A stretch of DNA of 64,000 nt from Ilex aquifolium (taxonomy: Eukaryota > Streptophyta > Magnoliopsida > Aquifoliales > Aquifoliaceae), in NCBI GenBank assembly GCA_951799425.1, contig OX637410.1:7068001-7132000 (forward strand), in the 5' to 3' direction. The position numbers and the translations under genes were made by a program. The notes under the pieces are model-generated. The model made no database searches, was not told where the DNA came from, and saw only the letters and a program-made list of their open reading frames with translations. This document shows, in pieces, positions 11,543-22,555 of the stretch; position 1 is the stretch's first letter; every line of letters starts with the position of its first letter.

Positions 11543-13110
11543 CATAGAACATCAAATTTTACACAAAATATAATTCATATGAGTTCGTCTTACAATCTTT
11601 CATACAACATTACATATCCAAAACCAATTACACGATTATTTTACGAAAATTTAATCTAAAGCCACAACTCGACTTTCTTTTTCAACGAGGGCCAAGTGAG
11701 AGTCGTCCACCGGTGCTTGTCTCGCACCTGAAATGTTATCCCCATAAAGGGTGAGCCACACTCAATAGGGTATCTCCTAAAGAAGCAACTCCCCAACCTA
11801 GATGCATATGGAATGCTCATATGCAATTAAAAAATCAAACAAGCATTCATCTAAGAACATACAACTTCAAGAATGAATGTCATAATTTCATGACATGTTA
11901 TGAGGTGAGACTCACACATGCAACATAACCCGATCCTTCACCGGCTCCCATAACATATGGAATGTCATGCGTATGAATCCGGGCATTCCAAGCCCCCGCC
12001 ATTGATGTTACACATCCAATGACCATTTATAAATCTCAGGTCTTTCTTGTGGTGGGTATTTATGGACTTCCACTAACGGGTATCCAACCGACACGACGTT
12101 TATGGACTTTCACCAAAGGCTTCGCATAAGCCGACACACTTTATGGACTCAATACCAATGAAGTAAAAATCTAAATCACTGGGTCTTGCACCCAAGGGAC
12201 AATTTAGACCTTCTTGCTAATCCCGACCCTATTTTCAATGCAAACCCGTGCAACTCAGTCGAACCTTGGTCCAACTTTCCCGAGCCCACACATCATCCAC
12301 CAAGAATGGTGTTTGATCAAACCATGCACACACACACTCATGCTAATTGCCCATGAATGTGATGCTACTAATGCATATGCAAATGTAATAAACAATTGCA
12401 ATTCATATGATCATGCAATCAAGTTCTCAATTGCAATTACAATATCATGTTCAACATGTCATGAGCACAATATAAACATTACTCCATCTCAACCAATATT
12501 CCCAATTGTCAATTATATCATAAGCATATAATTACAATTTACAACATCATCAAGACATTTTATATTAATTTCATTCAAATAACATGCTTACATCATCCAA
12601 TGCATTTTGTAAAACCTGAGTAAATTTGAATTATGAAAAAGGAGAGAACGATAATTATCTATTACGGTACGGGTTGAAAATTCAAATTTTTTTAGAACTC
12701 GGATGATGAAACAGACCTCGTCGTTGGATTCGTCTAACGAAATCTAGTTACCCAGTCAATTTTCGTTGAATTCTGAGACAATTGAATTTTTTGTATATTA
12801 CGAGACAATCGGATGTCGCGTGATCACAATAAACGAGACCGGAAATTTGTAACACCCCAAAACACACCCTGGACGACATTACATTCTAAAACATTCATAT
12901 CATGAGAGCACTAATATAATTCCATCAATCAGAAAATTTTTCCATTCATCATCCATAGAATTTACAAGATCATCCCAAAAGAATAAGCCAAGCTATGACA
13001 TTTACATCTCAAAATTTATTTAAAGTTGCACAGCGGAATAAACAAAAGCAACTAGACTACACAATGTTTCAAAAGAATGTTCTAGTCTAGTACAAAAAGG
13101 AAGGAGATTT

Positions 13111-13570
13111 CATGGTAGGTGGCATACTTTAGGGTAACCTCCACCCCCCGTTAGATCATCTTTGCTTCCCAAACATCCTTACAAGGAACCTCTTGGGAAG
13201 GGGTGAGCATCCTTACAAGGAACCTCTCACACTTCTTTTGGTAGGTGGCTTACTTTAGGGCAACCTCCACCCTCGTTAGATCATCTTTGCTTCCCAAGCA
13301 TCCTTACAAGGAACCTCTTGGGAAGGGGTGAGCATCCTTACAAGGAACCTCTCACACTTCTTTTGGTAGGTGGCATACTTTAGGGCAACCTCCACCCCCA
13401 TTCATTCGGTAGGTGGCATACTTTAGGGTAACCTCCACCCCCATTCATTCGGTATGTGGCATACTTTAGGGTAACCTCCACCTCCGTTAGATCATCTTTG
13501 CTTCCCAAGCATCCTTACAAGGAACCTCTTGGGAAGGGGTGAGCATCCTTACAAGGAACCTCTCACTCAT
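13111..13570. repeat. LTR-internal tandem repeat, GGTAGGTGGCATACTTTAGG
   Basis: Imperfect tandem copies of a unit starting GGTAGGTGGCATACTTTAGG and ending AACCTCCACCC recur with two alternating spacers: a short CCATTCATTC spacer and a long spacer containing GTTAGATCATCTTTGCTTCC and CATCCTTACAAGGAACCTC. The short period is about 43 bp and the long one about 120 bp. Spacers vary, but this is not a CRISPR array: both spacer types also repeat, and the array lies inside a plant LTR. Confidence 0.85.
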
Positions 13571-14201
13571 GTGCATCACCACCAATCCAACCAAGCTTAT
13601 AATTCCAATATTGATTTCAATTTACAACCATCTATCCAAAATCCCCAAAATATATCATGTAACCATTCCACAACCAACAAAGAAAATACATGAGATCACA
13701 ATAACATCATTTTCTACCCAACACAAAACACTACGGTTTCGAAATTCATAATAAAGAAAACAATTAAGAAGGAAATACATCACTCTCCCAAAAACTAGGG
13801 TTTTAAAACTAGAAAAGAGATTTCATGGGTATTAAACCCTAACTTTGTTCAAAACATGTAATCTTTGCAAAAAAAGTCTAAGAGAGGATGATTCCATAGC
13901 ATATACATACCATTGATAGCCAAAACATACATATATAAATACCCTAGCCTCAATGTAAGTGAGTGAGAGAAAACCCCTACCTTATGCTCTTGAAGAAACC
14001 TAGGGTTTGAGTCTTGAATCACTTGTGAACCCTTTGTCTTTCCTTTTGATCTTGAGTTTTATCTTTCTCTCTTTCTCTGTAAGGGTTTCTAGGAGGGTTA
14101 GGGTGAGAGGGAGACGAAGAAATGGGGCAAATGAGGCTAAAAAGGGTGTTTTAAAACACCAAAATCCCGATTTTTACTGTTCGGCGGGCGTTAGACAAAT
14201 G

Positions 14202-14286
14202 GTACCGGTACCCAGTACCGGTACCATTCAGTACCGGTACAAGAAACCTTCTGGAATCGGGGTACCGGTACCATTCAGTACCGGTA
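14202..14286. repeat. TACCGGTA cluster in LTR B
   Basis: Five exact TACCGGTA octamers start at 14202, 14215, 14231, 14262 and 14279, all within GTACCGGTAC or GGTACCGGTACC contexts. Confidence 0.9.
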
Positions 14287-14595
14287 CCATTTACCCAGTT
14301 TTGCCTATTTCTTTTGTTTTCCATTTCCAATCCATTCCAAAACTAACCAAATCCATCACAGACCTCTCCAACACATATTTATACACCAAACCTATCTAAT
14401 ACAAGTTATAGGACCTAACATTTTATATCTTCACTCACTAAAACTAAATTTCAACTATGATTTTCATTTACATTTTAAATCTTTACTTTTCAAATTTACA
14501 AAGTTCAAACACACTTCAATACCCCTATCCACATCTTTACAACCATTATTGGCTATATCTATATATCTATATGAACGAAAATGCGGGGTGTTACA

Positions 14596-14632
14596 ATCCA
14601 CCCACCTTAAAGAAAGTTTCGTCCTCGAAACT
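14596..14632 (-). promoter_or_regulatory. polypurine tract of the reverse B element
   Basis: On the minus strand, AAACTTTCTTTAAGGTGGG then TGGAT directly precede the 3' LTR start. This matches the AAGGGGGGTGGAT tract at 47621-47636 in the forward copy and is the expected plus-strand priming site. Confidence 0.75.
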
Positions 14633-14639
14633 TACCTCA

Positions 14640-15224
14640 AGTAGTGAACAAAAAGGGATACTTCTCCCGCATTTCTTGCTCCGGTTCCCATGTAGCTTCC
14701 TCTACTCCATGGTGTTGCCACCAAACCTTCACTAGTCGGATGACTTTGTTACGAGTACCTTTTTCCTTTGCGTCGAGAATTTCTACCGGTTGTTCTTCGT
14801 AGGTTGCTCCGTCTTAAATTTCCATCTCCTCCAAGTTCACGACTGGAGTTGCATCCGAGTGACACGTCCTCAACATCGACACGTGAAACACGCCATGTAC
14901 TCTGGATATCTGGGCTAGTAGTCGAAGTTGATACGCCGCATTGCCTACTGCTTTGATCACTTCAAACGGTCCGGTATATCTTGGCGCTAACTTCTCCTTC
15001 TTGCCGAATCGAAACACGCCCTTCTTATGTGACACCTTGGAAAACATGTAATCTCCCACTTTTAATTCCAAGGATCTTCGTCTGTGGTCCGCGTAGCTCT
15101 TCTGTCTACTTCGCGCCGTGCGTAGCCTCTCTCGGATGAGTTGAATCTTCTCCGTAGTTTCCCCCATTGTAGTCCTTACCCTGTTAGTTCGCTGCGCACT
15201 CTGATATAAATTACAATCCACCAA
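14640..15224 (-). pseudogene. integrase C-terminus plus chromodomain, element B
   Basis: The open frame 14814-15224 begins in the integrase tail (RERLRTARSRQKSYADHRRR; LKVGDYMFSKVS), then the GPY/F-like module (FGKKEKLAPRYTGPFEVI; AYQLRL) and VHGVFHVSMLR. A single TAA stop follows EEMEI; the same codon is CAA in the forward copy, a one-base change. Past the stop the frame continues through the chromodomain (VIRLVKV, QHHGVEEATWEPE). Chromodomains mark the chromovirus branch of Ty3/gypsy and guide integration to modified chromatin. The catalytic core and zinc-binding N-terminus of integrase are missing upstream. Confidence 0.9.
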
Positions 15225-15289
15225 AGGTTACAGTTGAAACCTAACCAGACTTGTCCTCCCATCTTAGCTTCCAAATCCACCTACATTTT

Positions 15290-16430
15290 TCCAACGAAAT
15301 AATTTAAGAAAAATTAACATAATATCATCGAAAATACCATTTTATTGGTCAATACCAATCTTTAGAATTTTGAATTAAGGAACAAATAAATAATCAAGCT
15401 TGGGAATCAAGAACAAAGTAACAATCGAGTCTTGGAGTCAATAACAGATGCATATCAAGCTTTGTAACGAAGAACTAAAGAGTATCGAGTTTTGAACTCA
15501 AGGACAAGGAGAAATCAAGTATTGAAATCAAGAGCAATTGAATGTCAAGTCTTGAAATCAAGAACCAATGAATATCAAGTATTGAATATCAAGAATACAT
15601 GAATTACAATAGTTAGAATCAATCAAGTGAATACCAAATTTGGCTATCAAGAGCAAATGAATATTAAGCTTGGAAATCAAGAATAAAAGCGTATCAAGCT
15701 TGAAAGTCATGAACAAATGAGAAATTAAGATTTAACGGAACAATCATGTATGAAAATCAATAACAAACGACTATCAAGGGGTGAAATCAAGAACAAAAGA
15801 TTATAAAGCTTAGAAATCAAGACCAAAAGAACACTCAAGTCTTGGAACCAAGAATAAAGAATATCAAGTATTGAATATTGAAAATAATTGAATCACAAGG
15901 GTAGAACCAATAACAAACGAATATCAAATTTTTGATACCAAGAACAAATGGATCATTAAGCTTAGGAAGTTAAGGACAAGGAAACAATCAAGTCTCGAGA
16001 TCAATAACAACGGATATCAAGCTTGGAATCAGAGATAAAGTAACAATCATGTATTGGAATCGATAACAAACGACTATCAAGGTTTGAAATCAATGACAGA
16101 GGCAAGATAAAGAGAAAACACCTCTCCCTTGGAAACTAGGATTTCAAGGGCATACCGAAAGGATTTGGTGGTCATCCACCCATAACATAGCTTAGAACAA
16201 ATAATATTTAAGTTCGGGAATCAAGAATAAAGGAGAAATCAAGAGAAAAACACATCTCCTTTGTAAACTAGGGTTTGAAGGCATAAGAAAAGATTTAGGG
16301 TTTACCTCACCATAATATAGTTTGGGACAAGGTAGTATTATCCAGAATGGCAAGACATGATGATTCCATAGCAAGTAGATATAAATTAGAGTCAAAGATT
16401 ACATATAAATAAACCCTACTGGTATCCCCT
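15290..16430. repeat. TTGAAATCAAGAA minisatellite-like internal segment of B
   Basis: About 1.1 kb of degenerate repeats built on ATCAAGNNTTGAAATCAAGAACAA, period near 35-45 bp, replace RT-RNase H between protease and integrase tail. Both edges resemble LTR B: the start has AAAATACCATTTTATTGGTCAATA, as the LTR has AAATGGTATTT next to TATTGAACAAC in reverse; the end has an AAACTAGGGTTT block as in the LTR. I infer an LTR-derived segment in which one stretch expanded. No open frame of note. Confidence 0.75.
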
Positions 16431-16690
16431 TGTTTCTCCATAGGCAAGTTAACATATACAGTAAGTTCTAGCTTCTTGGAACCCAATCCCAATTCCACAG
16501 CGTCCGCAGTACCTATAGAAGAATGAGTCGCATAGGAATCCAATAGAATTCGGGCCCAAGAATGGTAGAGAAGAACGATACCATCCACAACGGCATTGGA
16601 GGCATCTTCCTCCGGTTGGGTCAAAGCAAAAACCCTTCCTTGATTGGCGCCGCCTGGGGCATGAGCTTGTAATGGTCTCTGTGGTGGTAG
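16430..16690 (-). pseudogene. retroviral-type protease remnant, element B reverse copy
   Basis: Minus-strand frame 16307-16765 reads GRVFALTQPEEDASNAVVDG, then ILLDSYATHSSI, the site that is DSGATHSFI in active chromovirus proteases, so Gly is replaced by Tyr. ELGLGSKKLELTVYVNLP follows. After that the frame passes into the non-coding repeat segment. It is followed on the element by no RT at all. Loss of the conserved Gly makes activity unlikely. Confidence 0.8.
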
Positions 16691-16749
16691 TGGCTGTCGT
16701 AGCGGGGCTTGTTTGCATTCACTCGCCCAGTTGCTTGCTTGGTTATTGG

Positions 16750-17020
16750 GGGAAATGAGGGGCATCTATGTTTGAAGTGCCCATATTCTCCGCATGCAAA
16801 GCATGGGCGCGGGTCCATGCCTACTCTCGTCTGAGTAACTCCATCTTCTCTACTGTCTGAAGCCTTTGTTCCATCGCGTCCACGTCCCCGTACACGTCCA
16901 CGTCCACGTCCACGTCCACGAGATCTTGTATTCTCGAATTAAGAGTGTAACCAGCTTCTCGCGGATGGAAGGCCTCAAATCTTGTTCAAAGCGTTTAGCT
17001 CTCAGTGACCACAAACTTGA
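16750..17020 (-). pseudogene. gag C-terminus with CCHC zinc knuckle, element B reverse copy
   Basis: Read on the minus strand, 16850-17020 encodes LRAKRFEQDLRPSIREKL, a typical capsid C-terminal helix of chromovirus gag, then a run of Trp-Thr codons from a (CACGTC)n microsatellite. 16760-16818 encodes DPRPCFACGEYGHFKHRCPS, a complete CX2CX4HX4C nucleocapsid knuckle. The second knuckle present in the forward copy is absent here. The N-terminal capsid is missing: only about 200 bp separate this from the primer site. Confidence 0.85.
16870..16920. repeat. (CACGTC)n hexamer microsatellite inside gag
   Basis: Repeated CGTCCACGTC/CACGTCCACGTC units in the gag tail. The matching array in the forward B copy is at 45293-45350, so the repeat is ancestral to both copies. 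Confidence 0.85.
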
Positions 17021-17208
17021 TTGCGTAGCGAGACAACTCATCGAATTTGAACAATTAATTAACCCTTACACTAAATATAAAATGAATCTAACCTATCTGA
17101 TAAGCACATAGCTTCAAACCAATACAAGCCTACGGTTCCTTCAACCTAATCCAACCTTTCCGGTGGTAATCCATAACCTACAGCTCCCACGTAAGACCTA
17201 AAGCCTAG

Positions 17209-17220
17209 GCTCTGATACCA
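17209..17220 (-). promoter_or_regulatory. primer-binding site, tRNA-iMet type
   Basis: GCTCTGATACCA on the plus strand is TGGTATCAGAGC on the element strand, the standard complement to the 3' end of plant initiator tRNA-Met, 4 bp from the 5' LTR. Confidence 0.9.
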
Positions 17221-17831
17221 ACTTTGTAACACCCCAAAACACACCCTGGACGGCATTACATTCTAAAACATTCATATCATGAGAGCACTAATATAATTCC
17301 ATCAATCAGAAAATTTTTCCATTCATCATCCATAGAATTTACAAGATCATCCCAAAAGAATAAGCCAAGCTATGGCATTTACATCTCAAAATTTATTTAA
17401 AGTTGCACAGCGGAATAAACAAAAGCAACTAGACTACACAATGTTCCAAAAGAATGTTCTAGTCTAGTACAAAAGGGAAGGAGGTCGCTCTATGCGTCCA
17501 CCTCGGGATCCACACTCCCGTCAAGTGGAGTCTCCCAAGTAGCGGGCTCCTCGACCCTTACGTCCTCCTCAAGCGGGTAATCTGAAAAATGTTAGCGGTA
17601 GGGGGTGAGCACAAAGCTCTGTAGAAACATTCTCTCAAACCCAAACAAGGTTTAGAAAAGCATTTAAAACGGTCGGTCTCATTTTTAACATAACATAGAT
17701 ACATAATTTGAAATAAAGCAGTGACATTTGAAAAGGATCTCAAGTTTATGTAAAAACATTACTTAATTGCATAAAAGAGTACCACATACAAATAATCACC
17801 ATTAATTGCCATAAACCATTTCCAACAATTC

Positions 17832-18330
17832 TTTCGGTAGGTGGCATACTTTAGGGTAACCTCCACCCCCCGTTAGATCATCTTTGCTTCCCAAACATCC
17901 TTACAAGGAACCTCTTGGGAAGGGGTGAGCATCCTTACAAGGAACCTCTCACACTTCTTTTGGTAGGTGGCATACTTTAGGGCAACCTCCAGCCCCCATT
18001 CTTTCGGTAGGTGGCATACTTTAGGGCAACCTCCACCCCCGTTAGATCATCTTTACTTCTCAAGCATCCTTACAAGGAACCTCTTGGGAAGGGGTGAGCA
18101 TCCTTACAAGGAACCTCTCACACTTCTTTTGGTAGGTGGCATACTTTAGGGCAACCTCCACCCCCATTCATTCGGTAGGTGGCATACTTTAGGGTAACCT
18201 CCACCCCCATTCATTCGGTAGGTGGCATACTTTAGGGTAACCTCCACCTCCGTTAGATCATCTTTGCTTCCCAAGCATCCTTACAAGGAACCTCTTGGGA
18301 AGGGGTGAGCATCCTTACAAGGAACCTCTC
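17832..18330. repeat. LTR-internal tandem repeat, second copy
   Basis: This is the same unit as at 13111-13570, with a different number and order of short- and long-spacer units. The two LTRs of one element therefore differ by repeat gain or loss. Confidence 0.85.
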
Positions 18331-18968
18331 ACTCATGTGCATCACCACCAATCCAACCAAGCTTACAATTCCAATATTGATTTCAATTTACAACCATCTA
18401 TCCAAAATCCCCAATATATATCATGTAACCATTCCACAACCAACAAAGAAAATACATGAGATCACAATAACATCATTTTCTACCCAACACAAAACACTAC
18501 GGTTTCGAAATTCATAATAAAGAAAACAATTAAGAAGGAAATACATCACTCTCCCAAAAACTAGGGTTTTAAAACTAGAAAAGAGATTTCATGGGTATTA
18601 AACCCTAACTTTGTTCAAAACATGTAATCTTTGCAAAAAAAGTCTAAGAGAGGATGATTCGATAGCATATACATACCATTGATAGCCAAAACATACATAT
18701 ATAAATACCCTAACCTCAATGTAAGTGAGTGAGAGAAAACCCCTACCTTATGCTCTTGAAGAAACCTAGGGTTTGAGTCTTGAATCACTTGTGAACCCTT
18801 TGTCTTTCCTTTTGATCTTGAGTTTTATCTTTCTCTCTTTCTCTCTAAGGGTTTCTAGGAGGGTTAGGGTGAGAGGGAGACGAAGAAATGGGGCAAATGA
18901 GGCTAAAAAGGGTGTTTTAAAACACCAAAATCCCGATTTTTACTGTTCGGCGGGCGTCAGACAAATGG

Positions 18969-19062
18969 TACCGGTACCCAGTACCGGTACAAGAAACCTT
19001 CTGGAATCGGGGTACCGGTACTCAGTACCGGTACCATTCAGTACCGGTACCCAGTACCGGTA
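18969..19062. repeat. TACCGGTA cluster in LTR B
   Basis: Six exact TACCGGTA octamers start at 18969, 18982, 19013, 19026, 19042 and 19055. The partner LTR has five in a different order, so the cluster itself has rearranged since insertion. Confidence 0.9.
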
Positions 19063-21104
19063 CCATTTACCCAGTTTTGCCTATTTCTTTTGTTTTCCAT
19101 TTCCAATCTATTCCAAAACTAACCAAATCCATCACAGACCTCTCCAACACATATTTATACACTAAACCTATCTAATACAAGTTATAGGACCTAACATTTT
19201 ATATCTTCACTCACTAAAACTAAATTTCAACTATGATTTTCATTTACATTTTAAATCTTTACTTTTCAAATTTACAAAGTTCAAACACACTTCAATACCC
19301 CTATCCACATCTTTACAACCATTATTGGCTATATCTATATATCTATATGAACGAAAATGCGGGGTGTTACAGAATTAAATTGCGAAAATTGAAAAATAAT
19401 TTAAATCTAGTTAAAATAAAAATATTTTGAACTTGAACCGGGACAAAATTTAATTGATTCGGGACGAAATCGGACCGGGGAAAGGAGGACGTGTGGCGCA
19501 ACAAGGGCCTAGTATTCCAAGGAGTATAAATAGTGGAGAAATCAAATTTTCTCCTCATTTGTTCAGCTGGGTTTTTCAAAAATAGAGAGGGAGAGAGAAA
19601 GGAGAAAAATTAAGATCTTCAACTTTTCTCTACGATCTACGGCTCTACGTTCGTTGAATCGACTCGGGCCAAGAACCAAAGTTCATCTACGCGACAAGGG
19701 CTACGCCTATTTACCAAAAAGCATGGATTTTGATGAATTTCAAAAGATGGGATTTGGGGAAATCAAGGGCTAAGGCTTGATTTGGGTTCTTCAAGGCTTC
19801 TACCACCTGTTTTATGCTTCAAGAGGTAGGGTTCCTTTCCTAATTAGGTTTATTTCCAACCTAGGGTTTATATGTGGAATGGGTAGGGTGTTAGAGATGT
19901 AATCTCATGTATAGCACATACCTATGATATTTGAAATGTGAAAAATGAATGGTTAAAATAAATTCTAGCATGAGTTGAGTATATAGAAATTACTTGTGAT
20001 TTCTTGAGAAATGTGATGATTTGGACATATTATGTGTTTACATGATTTTGTGCCTTGTGGGTGTTTGATAAAATTTCTTGAATGAGATAAGCATGTTATT
20101 TGGGTGAAATTGAAATAACATGCCTTGATGATGTTGCAAATTGTAATTATATGCTTATGATATAATTGACAATTTAGAATGTTGGTTGAGATAAAATATT
20201 GTTCATAATGTGCACATGACATATTGCAATTGTACATTTACATTTGCATATACACGGGAAGTATCGCATTCGTGAACATTTGACATGTATGTGGGTGCGT
20301 GTGTGCGTGTTTTTGGATCAAACACCATTCTTGGTGGTTGAGGCGTGGACTCGGGAAGGTTGGACCTAGGTCTGGTGAGTTGCATGGCTGCATGAAAAAC
20401 TTGTGTCTGGTATAGCAAGTAGGGCTAGATTCTCCCTTGGGGTGCAAGACCTGGTTACTGGTTTATACACTTCCGTCGGTGCAAGTCAAAAAAAAAAAGT
20501 ATCGGTGTGCGGAACCGGTGGTGAGACACCAAAATTCGTGTACCCAACAAAGACACATGGTTGATTTTATAAAATAGTCATTAGATGTGCAACATCAATG
20601 GCAGGGGCTTGGAATGTCCGGATTCATACGCATGACATTGCATGTGTTATGGGTTGAGTTGCATGTGTGAGTTTCATCTCATATCATGACATGACATAGA
20701 TGATTCCATTGTTGAAATGTATATTCTTGAATGGAATAATAGTTGCTTGTGAATTGCATGTGAACATTTCATATGCATCTAGTTTGGGGAGTAGCCTTTT
20801 TTATTGAGCATGACTCACCCTTTATGGGGATAATATTTCAGGTGCAGGACATGCACCGGTGGACGGCTCTCACTTGGGGCCTCAATGTTGAAGAAAAGTC
20901 GAAATGTGGCTTTAAATGATGTTTTGTAAAACTAATATATAATTTAGTTTTTGGACATGTAAGTGTATGTAAAGGGATTGTAATCGAACTCGTATGAATT
21001 GTGTTTAATGTAAAATTTCATGTTATATGAGTTTGGGTTGATGATGTATAAGGTTGGAATCAATTGGAATTGAAAAAGGATGGAATCGGGAGAAAACTGG
21101 GATC

Positions 21105-21265
21105 CACCGGTAGAACGATGAGTTCTTCTACCGGTAGAATGTCGAGTTTTGTCGGCAGAACATTTCAAGTGAGTTTTCCTACCGGTAGAGCGCTGATAAA
21201 CCTACCAGTAGAAGAATTTCAGAAGGTTTTTCTACCGGTAGAACATGAACATCTTCTACCGGTAG
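21105..21265. repeat. CTACCGGTAG cluster in LTR A
   Basis: Copies of CTACCGGTAGAA-like words (several exact CTACCGGTAG, others CTACCAGTAG or CCACCGGTAG) at roughly 25-45-bp intervals. Same position in the LTR as the GCTACCGGTAGC/GGTACC set at 3581-3740 but with different flanking bases. Confidence 0.85.
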
Positions 21266-22555
21266 GTTCCCTTCAGTTTTCAAATTTTGAGATGTTCTTG
21301 ACGAACTTTTGGGCCTTGAGTCCTTTTGTTTCAAGGGGGTAAATGGAGTTATATTAAGAGTAAATTAATGTATATTGGACCTTGGATGGGTCATGTGATT
21401 GAAATGTACACAAGTTATGTGTTTGCGAGTGCCCGGTACAAGGGAGACTCTATCTAAACACTGTGTTGTTTATGATCTCGGTAACGGGGATGTTTTTGAC
21501 GTGGTGTCGGGTTATGCGATATTCGCGGGTAATTCCGCAGGTTGATGAGTGATCAATGGGTTGACAAAGGACCTCCAATTTTAGAGGCGTCACACATTTT
21601 ATCAAACACCTTTAAATCACATAATCATGTAACACATAATCATGCCCAATTTATCACATTTTCATGAAATCACCGAATAAGCAATTTTAACAATACCCAA
21701 TTAATGCAAAATTGGTGTCATTCATTCTCATACAATTTCTCATACTCTAGTTACACTAGAAATACATTTAGACAAGAGATTTCATCCCAAGTCATGCTAC
21801 CCATTTCATATGAAACCCTAGGTTGAAAATAAACCTAGCTAGGAGAAGAACCCTACCTCTTGAAGCATAATACGAATGGTAGAAGCTCCAAGAAAACCCA
21901 ACTCAAGCTTTAGAATTTGATTCCCAAAAAATCCCGTTCCTGAGACTTTGTTAAAACCCGCACTTTTTGGTACGTAGGCGTAACACTCGTCGCATAGAAC
22001 AATTTTTGTTCTTGGCATGAAGGATTCCGACAAATGAATCACCCTAGATCTCAAGAAGAAGGTGGAGATTTCTTGAGTTTTCCCTCTCTCTCTCTCTCTC
22101 TCGCTCTCTCTCTATCAGGATGAAAGCTGAGAAAATGGGGGAAAATATGATTTTCCCCCTTTTTATACTCCCCATATACTTGGCTCACAATGCGCCACAC
22201 GTCCCACCTTTTACTGATATGATTTCGTCCCGAATTAATTAAATCTCATCTCGTTTTAAGTTTAATATATTTTATTTGAACTAAATTTAAATTATTTTCT
22301 ATGTTTCGAAATTAATTCCTGGTCGCTTTATTTTGGTCACTCGACACCTAATTGCCTTGTAAAATGTAAAAATATGAATTTCTCGAAATTCAATGAAATT
22401 TGACTGGGTAACTAAATTTCGCGAGTCGAATCCAACGGTGAGGTCCGTTTCTTCTTTCGAGTTCTTGGAAATGTCAGGTTTTCAACCCGTACCATAGCGG
22501 CTAATTACCGTTTTTCCCTTTTTCTTAAAAATTCTACATTTTCCCGAGTTTTACA

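Larger units (their letters stand above)
12848..14595 (-). repeat. 3' LTR of the reverse B element (shortened)
   Basis: It is 1748 bp, TGTAACACCCC... to ...GGGGTGTTACA on the plus strand. Compared with its partner at 17225-19371 it lacks roughly 350-400 bp around 13100, including the block that reads CGGGATCC..CCCGTCAAG in the partner, and the tandem repeat starts straight after the gap. It carries the tandem repeat at 13111-13570 and five TACCGGTA octamers at 14202-14286. Confidence 0.9.
12848..19371 (-). mobile_element. non-autonomous chromovirus-type element B, reverse copy
   Basis: LTRs at 12848-14595 and 17225-19371 flank a 2629-bp internal region. TSDs are AAATT (12843-12847) and GAATT (19372-19376), 4 of 5. 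Read on the minus strand the order is: 5' LTR, tRNA-iMet primer site, gag tail with one zinc knuckle, protease remnant, a long repeat-rich non-coding segment, integrase C-terminus with chromodomain, polypurine tract, 3' LTR. RT, RNase H and the integrase core are absent, so it depends on other elements for copying. The forward copy at 41582-50010 has the same plan, so the deletion is a property of the family rather than local decay. Confidence 0.9.
17225..19371 (-). repeat. 5' LTR of the reverse B element
   Basis: It is 2147 bp with TGTAACACCCC/GGGGTGTTACA ends. It keeps the segment missing from its partner (about 17480-17830), has a longer GGTAGGTGGCATAC tandem repeat (17832-18330), and six TACCGGTA octamers (18969-19062). 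Outside the indels the two LTRs differ at few positions, so this insertion is young compared with the LTR A copies around it. Confidence 0.9.
12608..21594 (+). mobile_element. solo LTR A, forward, with a B element inside
   Basis: It starts TGTAAAACCTGAG and ends GAGGCGTCACA. A perfect TSD CATTT lies at 12603-12607 and 21595-21599; removing it restores the reverse LTR A around it. LTR A sequence lies at 12608-12847 and 19372-21594, about 2.46 kb. Its promoter block (GTGTGGCGCAACAAGGGCC, then a TATAAATAG at about 19525) and CACCCTTTATGGGG block (20818) are conserved. The palindrome cluster is the CTACCGGTAG variant at 21105-21265. Confidence 0.9.
9139..22555 (-). mobile_element. solo LTR A, reverse, carrying a nested stack
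   Basis: The left end reads TGTGACGCCCC and the right end GAGTTTTACA, the reverse complement of LTR A termini. A perfect TSD ATTAT lies at 9134-9138 and 22556-22560, inside the RT active-site codons of element H. LTR A sequence occupies 9139-9707, 11543-12607 and 21600-22555, about 2.6 kb in all; the rest is later insertions. No internal region or second LTR belongs to it, so it is a solo LTR left by LTR-LTR recombination. The palindrome cluster at 9470-9630 is decayed to CTACTGGTAG, CTATCGGTAG and CTACCGGTAG forms. Confidence 0.9.

Noticed and set aside
13111..18330. CRISPR-like arrays of repeated GGTAGGTGGCATAC units
   Set aside because: Spacers also repeat, unit lengths vary, and the arrays sit in plant LTRs; a tandem repeat explains them.
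22081..22115. (CT)n tract as a regulatory GAGA site
   Set aside because: It is the reverse of the GA-rich leader found in all LTR A copies; no independent support for a function.
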